A stretch of DNA of 64,000 nucleotides from Thamnidium elegans. Its lineage: Eukaryota > Mucoromycota > Mucoromycetes > Mucorales > Mucoraceae. The position numbers were made by a program, and so were the translations under genes. The notes under the pieces are model-generated. The model was given only the letters and a program-made list of their open reading frames with translations, was not told the DNA's origin and made no database searches. Within the stretch, counting starts at the first letter, position 1; each line of letters opens with the position of its first letter. Below, one piece after another: positions 35,828 through 48,812 of this stretch. The DNA lies in NCBI GenBank assembly GCA_025201345.1, contig JAIXMG010000005.1, positions 1,285,790 to 1,349,789 of the forward strand, in the 5' to 3' direction.

Positions 35828-38800
35828 TTACTTGCGAACGTAAATAGTAGTGTTCTCACCAGCAGCACCGGCTTCGCTATCAGCAGGAGCCTCAGCAGCG
35901 CTATCCAAAATGGTTAATTCAGAGAGACCCTTAACTAAAGCAAGAATAGAATCCTTTTCAGCCTCAAAAAGTTTAGCCTTGGTAGCATCAGTGGATTGAA
36001 TATAAGCAACAATATCCTTCTTTTGCTTAAGACCAACAGAAACGGAACGAACGGTCTTGACAACTTCATTAATAGCTTCAAATTCCTTGGCAGCCTCAGT
36101 GAACTCATAAGCCTTGTTGGCAACAGGATAACTAGCCTTGACAATGGTACTGATCTCTTGACCGGGACGACGAGCAAGACGTTGGAATAATTCTTCAGTG
36201 ACAAAAGGCATAAAGGGATGCATAAGCTTAAGGCCGGCCTCAAGACAAGTATATAAGGTGTTTTGAGCAGTGATCTTACGAGTGGCAGCAGCTTCATCAC
36301 CAGTGGTGTCAGCATCACAGATAGGCTTGACTACCTCAATATAGACATCACAAAGATCGTAAAGCCAGAATTGATGAACAGCGTTAGTGGCACCCATAAA
36401 GTTACGTTCCTCTAAAGCCTTGTTGGTTTCGATAGCACACTTGTTGAGCTTGGATAAAATCCACTTATCGGCTAAAGATTCGTTACCAGTAGGTTCAGCA
36501 GAGGCAAAAGGCTTGAAGTCGGTACCTAATTTCATTAAAGCGAAACGAGTAGCGTTCCATAACTTGTTACAGAACTTACGGTAACCTTCAACACGAAGAA
36601 TATCGAGATTGATATCACGACCACCGGTAGTATAAGCACAGAGAGCGAAACGGAGAGCATCAGTACCACACTCAGGGATACCCTTGGGGAAATCAGCCTT
36701 TTGACCAGTTTCAGCCTTCTTGATCTCTCTAGGGTCAAGGTTACCTTCATAAAGCTTCTTGTGAAGACCTTCAAGGGAAATACCCTCAATGACATCAACG
36801 GGATCAATAACGTTACCAAGAGACTTTGACATCTTACGACCGTGAGCATCACGAATCATAGCATGACAGAGAACCTCGGCAAAAGGAACCTTACCAGTTA
36901 ATTGGATACCAAGCATGACCATACGAGCAACCCAGAAGAAAAGAATATCCCAACCGGTCTCTAAAAGAGAAGCAGGGTAAAAATGTTCCATCTCAAAGGT
37001 TTGTTCTGGCCAACCTTGAATAGAGAAAGGCCATAAACCAGAAGAGAACCAGGTATCTAAAACATCAGGATCTTGTTCAAGAGTGAACTTCTTACCGGGG
37101 AATTTACGTTCGGCTTCAGCACGAGCAGCTTCTTCGTCTTGACCAGAGACCCACATGGAATCGTCAATAGAGTCATGGGTTTCACCTTCAATCTTGACAA
37201 AGTAAGCAGGGACACGATGACCCCACCATAATTGACGAGAGATACACCAATCGTTAATGTTACTCAACCAACGGAACCAATCGCCTTCAGAGACCTTGGG
37301 TGCAATCTTGAGCTCACCATCGGTAACAGCCTTCATGGCCTTTTCAGCCATACCCTTACACTTGACCCACCATTGAGGCTTCATCAAAGGCTCAATAATA
37401 TCACCAGACTTGGAACAAATAGGAATGGCCATTGGGTTCTCCTTAACACCAACAAATAATCCCTTGGCCTTTAAATCTTCAATAATCTTGTTACGGATAT
37501 GGAAACGCTTCATGCCAGCGTAAGGTCCAGCGTTTTCGTTATAGGTACCATCGTCGTTAAGAAGGTTGATGAATTCTAAATCGTGACGCTTACCAACTTC
37601 GTAATCGTTGAAATCGTGAGCGGGGGTGATCTTGACAGCACCAGTACCGAATTCCATATCAACAGCAATATCGTCAGTGACAATAGGGATACGACGTTCG
37701 AGGAAGGGGTGGACAACGAATTTACCGTGGAGGTGAGTATAACGCTTATCATCGGGGTGGACGGCAATAGCGGTATCACCTAACATGGTTTCAATACGGG
37801 TGGTGGCAACAATAACACGTTCGCCAGTACCCTCAACCTCATAAGCAAACTCGTTAAGTACACCAAACTCGAACTTCTCCTTGGGATCATAACCAGCAAC
37901 ACTCATTAAAGTACGACCAGGGATTTCCTTGTTCTCGACTTCCAAGTTGGATAAAGCAGTGTTTAATTGCACACACCAGTTGATAAGACGGTTAGCACGG
38001 TAAATAATACCATCACGATGAAGACGAATGAAGTTTTCACGGACAGCTAAAGAAGGCTTAGGATCCATGGTGAAAACAGCACGGTCCCAATCGAAAGAAG
38101 CACCAAGACGTTCAAATTGTGTGTAGATTCTGTCACCAAATTTATCCTTCCAGGCAAATACTTCTTCAACGAACTTTTCACGGCCGAGATCGTGACGAGT
38201 GATACCACGTTCTTTCCATAACATCTTTTCAACGACGGATTGACAAGAAATACCGGCGTGATCGGTACCAGGGTTGAATAAAACAGTCTTACCCAACATA
38301 CGGTTCCTAATTTTATATGTCTTAGTATATATGCATATATTTTTTGTTTTGTTTTTCAAGACTTACCAACGGATTAAAGCATCTTGAATGGCAACAGTTA
38401 AAGCATGACCGATATGAAGAGAACCAGTAACGTTGGGTGGAGGAGCAGGAATAACGAAAGTACCTTCGGGCTTGGGCTTACCGTCAGGTCCGAATTCAGG
38501 CTTAAATAATCCTTCCTTAACCCACCAATCATACCAAGCACTTTCAACAGCCTTGGGATCATAGGCACTGGCGATAGGTTCAGACATGTCTATTTTTTTT
38601 TTTATTATGTTAAAAAAGTTTGATACGTTTTTTTTTTTTTTTTTTTTTTTTGCTTTTTTACCTTTCTTTTCACCCTTGGGGGTCTTGTTGACAAAGACAG
38701 GTGCAGGTTCAGCCTTGACGACCTTCTTCTTCTTCTTTTCAGGGTTAGCGCCTTCGGTCTTTTTAGCTTCGTCAATCTATAAAACAGAATCAGTAACACG

Positions 38801-38986
38801 TTCTGAACGGGAAAAAAAGTTTTTTTTTTTATATACCTTGGCTTGTTTGGCATTGAATTTAGCTAACTTGGCAAGACGCTTTTCCTCGTTTTTGGCTTCT
38901 TTGGCAGCCTTTTTGGCAGCGGCAGCTGGGTCAAGGTCAACAACAGGCTCGGCGGCAACAGGCTTTTGTTCTTTTAAATCGGACAT
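35828..38986 (-). CDS. VAS1: Valyl-tRNA synthetase
   Basis: Charges tRNA-Val; in fungi one gene often serves cytosol and mitochondria. Exons 38837-38986, 38662-38776, 38367-38589, 35828-38306; 2967 bases, 988 residues. The first 88 residues are Ala/Lys-rich ([20 protein letters not shown], then PKGEKKDM), a eukaryotic extension. Core: [18 protein letters not shown] motif in [17 protein letters not shown] motif in [15 protein letters not shown] near residue 650; editing domain with [17 protein letters not shown]; anticodon-binding helices, then a short C-terminal coiled coil. Codon choice is strongly biased (CTTC, GGT, AAG), consistent with high expression. A start at MSEPIAS in exon 3 could give a shorter isoform. 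Confidence 0.97.
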
Positions 38987-39527
38987 TGTTGAATAATTTA
39001 AAAAAAAGAAGAAGAAAAAAAGAAAGGCAAAACTTTTTTTTATACATTAACTGGCTTTTAAAAACAAAGTGACATATAAAAAACATGGATGTCTTTTTTG
39101 TACAAGAGCTTCTAGATACAAGAAGAGTCATAGTATAAAGCTTTTTTTCTATTGGGGGTATAGAAAGTATGATACGTGTTTTGGTCATGTTGGCATCAAT
39201 AAGAGTGTTTATGAGTCACTGTATTTCTTTTCTATACAAATTTTTTTTTTCCTTTTCTTTTTTTGGGTATTGCATTATGATACACTGTTTTTTTTTGCAA
39301 TTGGTTTCTTTCTTTATGAGCAAGTATCCTTGACCTCATGTTATTTTGTTTTGCCCTTGTGTCTCCTTTAAACAGTATAGACGAATATCTTGCATTGGAA
39401 CATAAGCCACCTTTATTTTATTTATGAAAAACTGGGCTTTAAAATGTTTTTGACACATTTTCATAAAAAAAAAAAGAGCAAGTAGTAATATAGAGTTGAA
39501 CTTCTTCTTCATCTTTAATAAAATATT
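38987..39527. promoter_or_regulatory. Shared upstream region between VAS1 and WDR6/Trm734 genes
   Basis: The two genes are divergent, so 541 bases serve as upstream sequence for both. The stretch has T/A tracts on either side, and no defined motif could be assigned. Confidence 0.4.
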
Positions 39528-42500
39528 ATGACGTTCCAGAATACAGTATGTACTAATAAAAAAAGATATATATATATATAAGCTCTAATTTAAAATTGCT
39601 AGGCATTACAAAAAGATATTTATGCTGGTATTGTTACAAGTTTAACGTTTCATAATGATTCCATTTTACTTGCAGGACATGGTCCTTTATTGAAAGTTTA
39701 TAATGTTCAAACTGGAAAATTGTTATTGTCTGAATGTATTTTACCTGCCAATCGTATTCATCGTATTGTTTTAGGTACGACAAAAAAAAAGAAACGAAAA
39801 AAAAAGTAGTATGTATTTATATTTTATATGTGTAGCTCCTCATGTCAGTTACGATAATAAGATGGAGACAAGAAGATTAGCTGTATTTGGGTCCAAGTTT
39901 ATCTCTATCCTTCAATTAAATGTCACACAAGATGAAGCCAGGTACAGTAGTGGATAATTCCCCTTATTTTTTATTTTTTTTTGAAAGGGAAAATCTAACT
40001 TTTTTTTTTTTTTTTTTTTTTTTGCAGTATCGTTGTTGAAAAATCATTTGGACCATTTAAAGATTGGATTATGGACGCACAATGGCTATACGATGAACAA
40101 GAAAAGACATTTCCAACCAAAATGACATTTGTATACGCACACAACTACGTAGAAATTTACGACCTCAAGACATCTGTACCTGAGTTATTATACACTGTTC
40201 AATGCCAAGTAAGATGCATTTTGTATTCAGCTAGAATCTTTGGCCATAGTTTATCTAAGTTGATTATTGGATCGGGTACTGTATTTAACGAAGTTCATTT
40301 ATGGAAACCAACTGAAAAGGATCAAAACGGTGATGCGATTGTGTATAAGAATTTGACAGGTCATGAAGGTGTTATTTTTGGTATCAGGTTTAATGATGAT
40401 GCTAGTCAGGTTTTAAGTGTTTCTGATGATAGAACGATTCGTGTTTGGGCCTTGGATGATGAAACGAAGGAACCGGTGGTTTTGTTTGGACACACTTCTC
40501 GTATTTGGGATTGTCAGTTTGTAGATGAATATTTGGTTAGTATCTCGGAGGATTCAACTTGCAGAGTATGGAAAAATACGTTGTTGGTTGAACCTGAGGA
40601 AGATGAATCGGGTGATTGTATTGCTTGTTGGGAAGGACACGCTAGTAAAAATGTTTGGAGTTGTGCTATTAATCCTGAACATCAAATTGTGGCTACGGGT
40701 GGACAGGATTCAGGTATCAGATTGTGGTCTTTGGCATCTATTAAAAATAACAAGATTGATTCTGAAGATGATTTGATCGCTTTCCCATTATCTGAGGATA
40801 GAAAGAAGGATAATATTCGTAATTTTGTTATGGTGAATAATCAGTGGATTGTTGCTGCTACTACAGATGGGTATATTTTGAAATGTGATACTACTATTTT
40901 ACCTCATAAGTGGGTTGAAATTCAACATGATGAATCGTACAAGAATTATGCTATAATGAAAAATTCTAAATGTGGTAGAGTTGTGGTCGTTGGTAATATT
41001 CGTGGCGATCTTGTTATTATTAGTCCTACTGAGGCTTTCCAAGTACGTAAAATTAGTAGTTAGCAAGCTGTAATTATTTCTAATGTTTTTTTTTAGCCTT
41101 TTAAAATCCCTGCTCACAAGCAAAAGTTATTTGAAATCTTTGTTGAATCGACTACAGGTAATTGGAGATAGATATTCAGCTTATTAAACGGTATACTAAT
41201 ATAGTTTTTGTCTTAGACTCTAATATTCTCAATATTATCTCTAATGGTTATAACGATAGTGTTTTATTCCATAGATTAGACCTTTCAACATCTACAGTAA
41301 GTATTCCTTTTTTTTTTTTTGCCAAAATTTATATACTTATTCGATTTTTATCTAGCCTACCATTCGTACTTTATTTAATCTCGAAATGCCAGCTGAAAGA
41401 ACAACTATCATGTCTTTAGGTTTTGCAGAAGAAGAAAATGTTTTGATTTGTGGATCGAGAGAATCAGCGCTTTTAATTTATCGTTTGCCTGATCATACCA
41501 GTGTACCTGAAGGAACCATTGTATCTTTAAAACCCAACTTGCAGTTACGTCGGTCTCACGGAAAGCAAGCAATCACCAGTGTCTTGGTTAAAAAATCAAA
41601 GGATGATATTGAGGTATCAGAGCCCACAGAGGAAGACGAAGATGTGATTATGGAAGATAATGATAGTGAAGACGACGGTATTGTGTTTTGGACTACGGGT
41701 CGTGATGGGTGCTTTATTCAGTATAGACTTCGTATTCAAAATAACGACCAATGCGTCGAACCTGTTGCCGAAACTCAATTAGGAATTGCTAGTCAAGGTG
41801 ATACTGTACTTACAGGACACGATATGATTTTGGAAAAGATTTATAGAAACCGAGTTACCAAAGGAACTTTGGAAGCATCCATTTTATTAGACGGTCAGCT
41901 TTTATTATTGGGATTCTTTAGAAAGAATTTATTTGTGTATAATGAAAAGAATAATTTTGTGATGGTAGCTATTAATTGTGGTGGTGGACATAGACGATGG
42001 GGATTTGATATTGAAGATGCTAAATTGAACAAGTCTTGCTTTGCTTTTATTCGTAAAGAAGTATTGTATGCTTATTTCCGTGATACCTCTAGTATTTCTG
42101 AAGGCTTTAAGGATAGTATTTTGCAAGCTAATTATCATGGACGCGAGGTTCGTGCGCTTAGATTCCTTCCATTGTTAAGTCCCGATGAAAGTGGAAATCA
42201 ACCCATGTTGTTTGCTACAGGTGGTGAAGACACTATTCTTCGTATTCAACAGTATATTCCAGGAACTTCTTCTGCGTACCATACGCATGTCAGTATTCGT
42301 AAACATACTACTGTTATCAAGAATATCGATTATAGTCAAGGAATTTCCTCATTGTTGTTTACCAGTGGTGGATTAGAAGAATTTAAATGTTGGAAGATTG
42401 AGGCTACTCCTTCAAAGACGCCTGGTGGGTTAGTCAACTTGAACTGTCTCGAAGTTGCTTCATGCCATACACTTAGTGAAGACATTGAGTCTAGAATTAT

Positions 42501-43378
42501 GGATACCACTGTATTTGCAATTGATGCTAAACATGGCTTGCATATTATTGGAGCTGTTTATTCAGATGCTATGATTAGATTTTGGTTATTTAATGAAGTC
42601 ACTAGAAAGTTCTCGCTGGTGGCTGATGGTACCTGGCATGCCAAGTGTATTTTGCAGATTACACATGCCGTATTGAATGGTCATATTTATTTCTTTACGT
42701 CGGCTACGGATGGAAGAATTGCTATGTGGGATATTCATGATAAATTATACGAAGCAGCTGAAAAGAATGAAGCATTAGAGCTTGAGCCTACTAAAGCTGC
42801 TTTCAGATTATCTGAACCTACACTTTATTATAGCGCTCATATGTCTGGTGTAAATGCTCTTGATGCTGTACCTTATAAAGATAACCATATCTTAGTTATT
42901 ACTGGTGGTGAAGATAATGCTGTCTCAGCTGCTATTTTGAAAATTGAGAATCAAAATGTTAAACTTGTAGCAAAACCTTTTATTATTCCTAGTGCTCATG
43001 CATCTTCAGTTACAGGTAACAGATATAACTAAAAAAAAAAATTACTTGCATAAAAACTTATTTCTTTTTATTTTAGGTATAAAATATATCGATAATTCGG
43101 TATTTACTACATCTACAGATCAAAGGTTAAATAAGTGGCAAATAAACTATGTTGAAGACCAGGGTGTATCTTTAACTTTGGTTGATGCTGCTTATATGGA
43201 TGTACCTGATCCATCTGCCTTAGACGCAGCTTCCTTCAAGTAAGTTTTCTTTTTCTTTTTTAGTGTCGTTTTGCCTAACCCTTTCTTTCTTTTTTTCTTT
43301 TTTTTCTGCAGCGGAAATATTCATGTTGCAATCACAGGTATTGGTTTGCAAAGTGTTCGATATCCTCAACAATCATAA
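39528..43378 (+). CDS. TRM734: WD40 protein WDR6/Trm734 (Rtt10)
   Basis: Non-catalytic partner of the Trm7/FTSJ1 2'-O-methyltransferase for wobble position 34 of tRNAs. Nine exons: 39528-39545, 39603-39774, 39836-39941, 40028-41042, 41097-41157, 41217-41296, 41356-43015, 43077-43239, 43312-43378; 3342 bases, 1113 residues. The start MTFQNTALQKDIYAGIVTSL and the N-terminal blades (LLAGHGPLLKVYNVQTGKLL) fit; key blades are LTGHEGVIFGIRFNDDASQVLSVSDDRTIRVWAL, FGHTSRIWDCQFVDEYLVSISEDSTCRVW and WEGHASKNVWSCAINPEHQIVATGGQDSGIRLW. The second propeller and DQRLNKWQI close the fold. Length is in the WDR6 range. Tiny first exon (six codons) ends at a GT donor. Confidence 0.92.
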
Positions 43379-43635
43379 TTTAGATCCCTAAAATAGAACA
43401 ATACTGTATACACACACACACACACACACAATCCTTTTTCAATAAATATAATCCAGTTTCCCTTGTAAAATTAAAAAAAAAATCGTATCCGTTCGTTTTT
43501 TTTTTTTATTATCTTTTATCTATACAATGAGGGAGGGAAAAAGGATACACAAAAATGGGTTTCAAGTAGTGTAAATTCCAGGTGAATGAAAATAAAAAGC
43601 GTACAATATAAAAAAAGATCCTTAATCTTTTTTTT

Positions 43636-43860
43636 TTAACCTTGACGTTGCTTATGTTTAGGGTTCTTTGAACAGGTAACGTAAAGCTTTCCGCGTCTTC
43701 TGACAGTTGCGCAACCATCACACATTTTCTTGACAGATGATCTAACCTTCATTGTGCGAACAAGTGTAAGCATGGCGGGATTACATGCTGTTAAAGTGGG
43801 TTGTTGTTGTCTGGTGAATTGTCCAAATGTGGTCTTTGCAAATTGTGTTAAAAAGGACAT
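43636..43860 (-). CDS. RTC6: Mitochondrial ribosomal protein bL36m
   Basis: Large-subunit mitoribosomal protein. Single exon, 74 residues. An N-terminal Thr/Gln-rich lead (about 35 residues) acts as a mitochondrial presequence, then the bL36 core [38 protein letters not shown]: the zinc ligands are the C-x2-C pair and the later Cys/His ([10 protein letters not shown]), all present. Length and end match the family. A CA dinucleotide run (43412-43429) lies between it and the WDR6 gene, whose ends face it (convergent). Confidence 0.95.
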   Translation of the reverse strand: MSFLTQFAKTTFGQFTRQQQPTLTACNPAMLTLVRTMKVRSSVKKMCDGCATVRRRGKLYVTCSKNPKHKQRQG

Positions 43861-43937
43861 TGCTGTATAAAAAAAGAAAAAAGTGTGTATCTTCTCTTGC
43901 TCTCTCTCTCCGCCTAGGGTGCCATGATCCCCCTCTG

Positions 43938-43970
<33 letters not shown>

Positions 43971-44940
43971 GGAGTATAAATGTGACTCGAAAAAAGGATG
44001 TTACACTTGGTACTGGAACAAGCAGATGATAAAGAGGCAAGTGTTCAATTCCAATGGGTAAAGCTGCTGTGATATGGCTGCTGTAAAAAAAAGAATACTA
44101 AATAAGCTCGTTCCGCGTATTTTTGCTTCTGAAGGTAGTCTTTTATTCCTCTTTCGCAGCAATGATTACATCGTTGTTATATAAACGAGTTGTTTAAAAA
44201 TCTACCAGGACAAACAAATAGGTTGTAAACATGCAAGTTATTTTACATATAGTATTGTGTCAAAAGAAATGAGTCATATACTTTTTCTCGATCTAAGAAA
44301 TCTAAAAAGATATTACGTATACACAAAATAGCTGAAAAGTACTCCGTGATTATAGACAAGCCCTGGTATTATTTACTATCTTACGCGCCTTCTTTTTTTA
44401 AAAAAAAATCCATTTGAAAAGAACTACGTAAAGCGTTTTGTTGTCAGGAATCAAAAACTTTATTAACAGGAATCGAAAAGTAAAACACACCAAATTTGTC
44501 ATTTAAAAAAAAACATTTCCTAAAGTATAGTGCTCACGGTAGGTATTAAAAGTTTATAATTTACTTCTCGTTAATTGAGATATTTTACGTACAAAATGTA
44601 TTCGAAAGTTTTTAATTGCAAATATTATCTCAATAGGTATATAAAATTTAAAGGTAAATATTGGAATGTTTTCAACATTTGCTTAATAAAATGGTATTTT
44701 TTGACGTATTTTCTATATATTTTTTAGTAATCATGTGTAAAAGCAGTAATGATATTTAAGTATATTGCATATATGTATAAAAACAAAGGAAATGGCGTGT
44801 TATATTCAATTTTAAATAGAGAGTAAAAATAAATAAATCACTATATTTCATTTGCTTGTATGTTTTTTAACAATTTAAAAAAAAAAGTAATGAGACATGA
44901 AAGTAAAAAAGTTTTATTTATACAAATTATATTACAAGAT
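43861..44940. other. Intergenic stretch at the start of the accessory block
   Basis: Contains A32 at 43938-43969 and otherwise plain AT-rich sequence. No gene supported. From here on conserved genes become rare. Confidence 0.5.
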
Positions 44941-46940
44941 TTAATATTCTTCTTCTCGTTCTTCGTCTATGCCTAATTCCTCCTCAACATCAGAACATTG
45001 GTCTTCCTCATCATCCACCGTAATCTCACGAAGACCAATGTCATTAATGACAGCGTCATAAGTTTTTCGCCTCCACCTCTTTGCTAAGGGAAGGTTTGAT
45101 TCTTTAATTAGTGCTAACGCAACCCTCATCGTTTCATCAATAGGTTCTAAGCTATTCACAACACTTTCTAGCTGTTGTAAATAGCTATCTACAAAACTCA
45201 AATACGGCGCATTTCACACTGTGATAAAAGAGAGGAAATCATTAGATAAGCAGTGACATTTATGTGTTCTATAATGATTAATGATTATCTTGAAAATTTC
45301 TACTTCTTCATTTGCACGACACCAGCTATGCCACATGGTGGTACCATTGTTCATTGAAAAGCCGCTCGATTCAGCAAGAGCTCCTGTTTTATCTTTCCTG
45401 AGTTGGCTTACAATATCTTCAGGTCAAATTATACCTTTTGTTGATAGTTTCTTTTTTTAGATACTTATACCCAAAATCCCGGAACGGATCGACGCCAACG
45501 ACCTTTTCTTTCCTTTTGATTGGGCGAGAGTTTTTCTTCTGGGCCTCTCATCCTTCCACAAACTTTCTTCCATTTATTTGAGTATATATAGTAATGATTT
45601 TCATCAGTACCAATAATTTTGGTTGCCTCACTTATTTTATTTTTTTGGGCTTCTTTGAGTTTTTGGGATAAGTATTTTCCTATAAATTTGGAGATTAGTA
45701 TCGTAAATTATCATTCTCATATTACTACTTACCCATACTCAAGTTTTTATACATTATGAAGTGACGAGCAGCTTCAAACAAAGTTTGCCTTCTATTACTT
45801 TTTTTCATCCTTCTTGTTAATGGGATGGATTTTCCCAAGTAAGACCAAACCTTTCTGTTCCTGTAATTACATTGTTAGAAAAGTCAATTGCTAAATGATT
45901 GATTTCAGTACTTCAATTTTACCTTCTCCATCAGTTAAATCCCATCCTACAGTATAACCAGGATGGTAATTTATCTGACACTCCCAAATATGCGCATATG
46001 TGTGGAATATGTTTACAGCAAATTTTGAGCCTCTATCTTGTAAGAAAGAATACTTTTTCTATTGAAATTTATTGAAAACGATAATTAGTAAAACTGAGTA
46101 TTGCATTATAAGATCTAATTTAACAAGTACCTCCAAAGATTTTCTTGTTAGACAACATATGTCATACATGATGTCTATTGGAGGAGGAGATATGTTGTTA
46201 GCATTGCTTTCTTGTATTAAGCGCTTGTTGATTTCATCAACGCTGTAAAGACACTATTTTTTCCTAACGAAAGATATTTTTATATGGTTATTACTTTTAC
46301 CATTCTCTATTATTTTTTATCATGATAATAAATTTTTACCCTTCTCCCTTCATTACATCAATTATAATATAAGGAGACCCGTGCCTACCACAGCTACAGG
46401 CAAAAAGACCGTTCTTATCTACGACATTACTGTTTTTATTGCGATTATCATTGACAGCTTTGAAAGTGTTTTCTAAAGTCGACAATTCACACTATGTTTG
46501 CAGTAAGGTTAGAAGCTCATTATTTATGTTAATAAACTCTAAAACATTACCTCTTCTTCTTCGCCTTTCTTTTGAACCGTGATATTGTAAGGGTTTACGA
46601 CATTGCTCGGTTTATACATTTTATCTTCTATTTTGAGAGGATAAGGGATCAAATCTATATTCTCTCCTTTTTTTTTTATATCGCTTCAACTGGAAGCAAG
46701 CCTCCATAGTAATAGTTTTTCTAGGCGCCCCCTTTAATTATTAATTAATAAAGAAAAGTGAGAATTATTTTCTTTATACGTTTTTTAAGAATAGGTGATA
46801 TATATATTTACCAGACAAGCAACACACTCTTCGGAAACAGAAGGGACATCTAATACTTCTGTTAGATATTCTTCTACATATAGTATTAATCGTGAGTAAA
46901 TGACGAATGTATTTCCTAACATTACTTTAGATATAGGATG
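44941..46940 (-). pseudogene. Decayed KDZ-type transposase
   Basis: Kyakuja-Dileera-Zisupton (KDZ) DDE transposase. Readable minus-strand exons run from about 46940 to 44941: 46812-46940, 46551-46720, 46340-46491, 46131-46242, 45923-46058, 45733-45860 and 45679 down. They read DKNGLFACSCGRHGSPYIIIDVMKGEG, then YDICCLTRK, then KFAVNIFHTYAHIWECQINYHPGYTVGWDLTDGEG, then VWSYLGKSIPLTRRMKKSNR, the order typical of KDZ. Breaks: a shift at the A10 run near 46670, a one-base shift in the E-R-V-W join near 45850, another shift near 45425, and an in-frame TGA at 45214-45216. The last part (SYLQQLESVVNSLEPIDETM, acidic tail) ends at 44941. Start not fixed. Confidence 0.75.
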
Positions 46941-47060
46941 AAACTAAATAAATAACGTTTCTATTATAAGTATTAAAAAAACTTAATATATTATCTTTTT
47001 TAGTTTTTATCTCTTTATCGTTAATTTCATTTTAAATACGTCTGGTAGCGACATCTCTAA

Positions 47061-47852
47061 AAAAAAACGGGGGTATTTCTAAAGAGAAACCAGGACCCAA
47101 AGTCGGCTCAAAGAGAGAACCTCACTCAAATAGACCTGGCCCTAAGCGTTTGATAGATCAACCTAATTTACAACAACAGAGACTTGATAAAATGACGTTA
47201 GTTCAATCAGTACCTACTTCTTCTAGTACACTGCAAGAAATCAACATGTCTCCTCCTTTAATATTATCAATTCTGAAGAGATAATAAATACAAATTACTG
47301 TCTTTGGTATATAGTAATTGTTATTACTTATAAGGCACTAGTTCTTTGTGTGGCATCGTAGCATAATCCTAATGCTGCAGCAATAAGTAGATCAGTGATA
47401 TATTTATTTATTTAACATGTAACATTTTCATACATTGATGTGTCTGCCATAGAATAATGTAGATAATGATGATTTTATCGAATTAAATATTACTGAAGAA
47501 GCAACAATAAAAATAAAAAAACTTGAAATAGTTAGTAGAGGCACTAACATATAAAAATAAGATAATGCTTTGTATCAGGCTATTATTGAAAATGAGGATG
47601 CTGAAAGTTATGACAAATATATCCAAAATTTCAGTAATGTTAGTGATATAACTGCGTTGAATTCGAAGTATTTGATGAAGAGATTGGCGAAATCACTTCT
47701 GGAGATAGTTTCGTTGGTAAATATCTCGTCACTACCACTATAAGGATTTTAGCGCCAAATGGCTTGCCTTCTGCAGTGTTAGCACTACTTATAAAAAAAA
47801 AGAAGAAACATTTGTAAAGTTTGTAATCGGAATGATTGTGGCGAAAAGTGTC
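47061..47852 (+). pseudogene. TE-associated gene with Cys cluster, no clear start
   Basis: Plus-strand exon-like pieces lie head-to-head with the KDZ relic. A Lys/Pro/Gln-rich frame at about 47061-47284 (GPKVGSKREP...GPKRLIDQPNLQQQRLDKM) has no in-frame ATG at its head. After an AG at about 47453 comes NNVDNDDFIELNITEEATIKIKKLEI; after another AG near 47580, AIIENEDAESYDKYIQNFSNVSDITALNSKYLMKRL. The last piece near 47800-47852 gives CKVCNRNDCGEKCQ, a C-x2-C-x4-C-x3-C cluster like those at the ends of many fungal transposon proteins. A real but unknown, probably transposon-borne gene is likely; I cannot give a full model. Confidence 0.5.
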
Positions 47853-48301
47853 AGGTAAATATGTTGTCAGTCATAACGCTGCCAATATTCCTTGTGATTT
47901 TACTAGTTAGTAGCGTACAATACAAATACTATTATTTTTTTAAAAAAAAAACTAGATATTCAATTTATTTAATTTATTAGTAAATAGTTATTCTTTTTTC
48001 TATTTTTTTTTAATAATAAGTATTAAAAGTAGCGTCTTTTGTAAGAGATACTTTTTTAATACGACAAGACTAAAAAAAAGAGGTACCAAAATAAATAAAT
48101 AAGTATTCCTATTACTGTGTAAAAGCCAACGCACTTCTTCTTTATTTACGTTTGCTTAAAGCGGGTGCTAATAAAGAATGAAATCTTTATTAAAAATATA
48201 AAAAGAGTTTTGTACTTTATATCATTTAAGTTACAAGTCAAGAACGTATAAACTCCTTTTGATTGAGACTATATTTGTACAAACACTTACTTCAGAATAA
48301 C
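47853..48301. other. Intergenic stretch
   Basis: AT-rich, no frame or structure recognised before the inverted repeat copy. Confidence 0.45.
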
Positions 48302-48487
48302 GTTTACATAGCAATTTAAACAGTTGCAATTATTAACTCTAAAAGCCTCTTTAACCTTATCAAAATGATACGATAGTTATAAGAAGTTTGGGTTCCCTTG
48401 GGCGCCCAAAATTAATCGAATTGGATGCAAAATTCATCGAATTAATTACATTTCTGTTCTATCACCCCTTACTATGGCTATACGGCC
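48302..48487. repeat. 186-bp repeat, left copy (inverted partner at 61661-61845)
   Basis: Aligned by eye with the reverse complement of 61661-61845, nearly 90% of positions agree over the full length. Shared words include CAATTATTAACTCTAAAA, CTCTTTAACCTTAT, GATACGATAGTTATAA, CACCCCTTACTATGG and TATACGGCC. The centre contains two palindromes: TTTGGG...CCCAAA and AATTgGATG/CATCgAATT. Confidence 0.85.
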
Positions 48488-48810
48488 TTCTCTTAAATTG
48501 TCAGATCACGTGGCTGTGTAAATAAGTCTATGGTTAGTGCTGGTTACTCCCATAAGCGTAGGTCGGCATCCTCCCAGCGAAGCGAAGGTTACATACCACC
48601 AGAGTAGGGGTAAATTCGTGTTGCTTAACTAGTGTGTCGTCTAACTAGTGTTGTCTGTAACCAAGTAACAAGAATGAATCCTTCTTATGTCTGACTAGTA
48701 AGTTGGATTTTCTTTATCCAACGAACTAGACAGGATCTCTTTGGGTGGAGAATGAAATACTTGTAAAGCAAGAACAGAGTGAAAAAGCCAAATTTATTAA
48801 CTGCTACTCA
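48488..48810. other. GC-richer unassigned segment
   Basis: Bases 48536-48610 are clearly richer in GC than the surroundings (TAGGTCGGCATCCTCCCAGC and GGTTACATACCACC). Short ACTAGT words repeat at about 48628-48700. It resembles part of a retroelement or other repeat but I cannot name it. Confidence 0.35.
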
Positions 48811-48812
48811 TA

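Noticed and set aside
35935..37783. Several 60-130 codon frames on both strands inside the valyl-tRNA synthetase gene
   Set aside because: Shadows of a strongly codon-biased real gene; no family motif in any of them.
43412..43429. CA dinucleotide run considered as a CRISPR-like or regulatory repeat
   Set aside because: Plain microsatellite between convergent genes; no CRISPR-type repeat-spacer pattern exists anywhere in the window.
48536..48660. Considered as 5S rRNA
   Set aside because: The internal control region and paired ends of 5S rRNA could not be matched.
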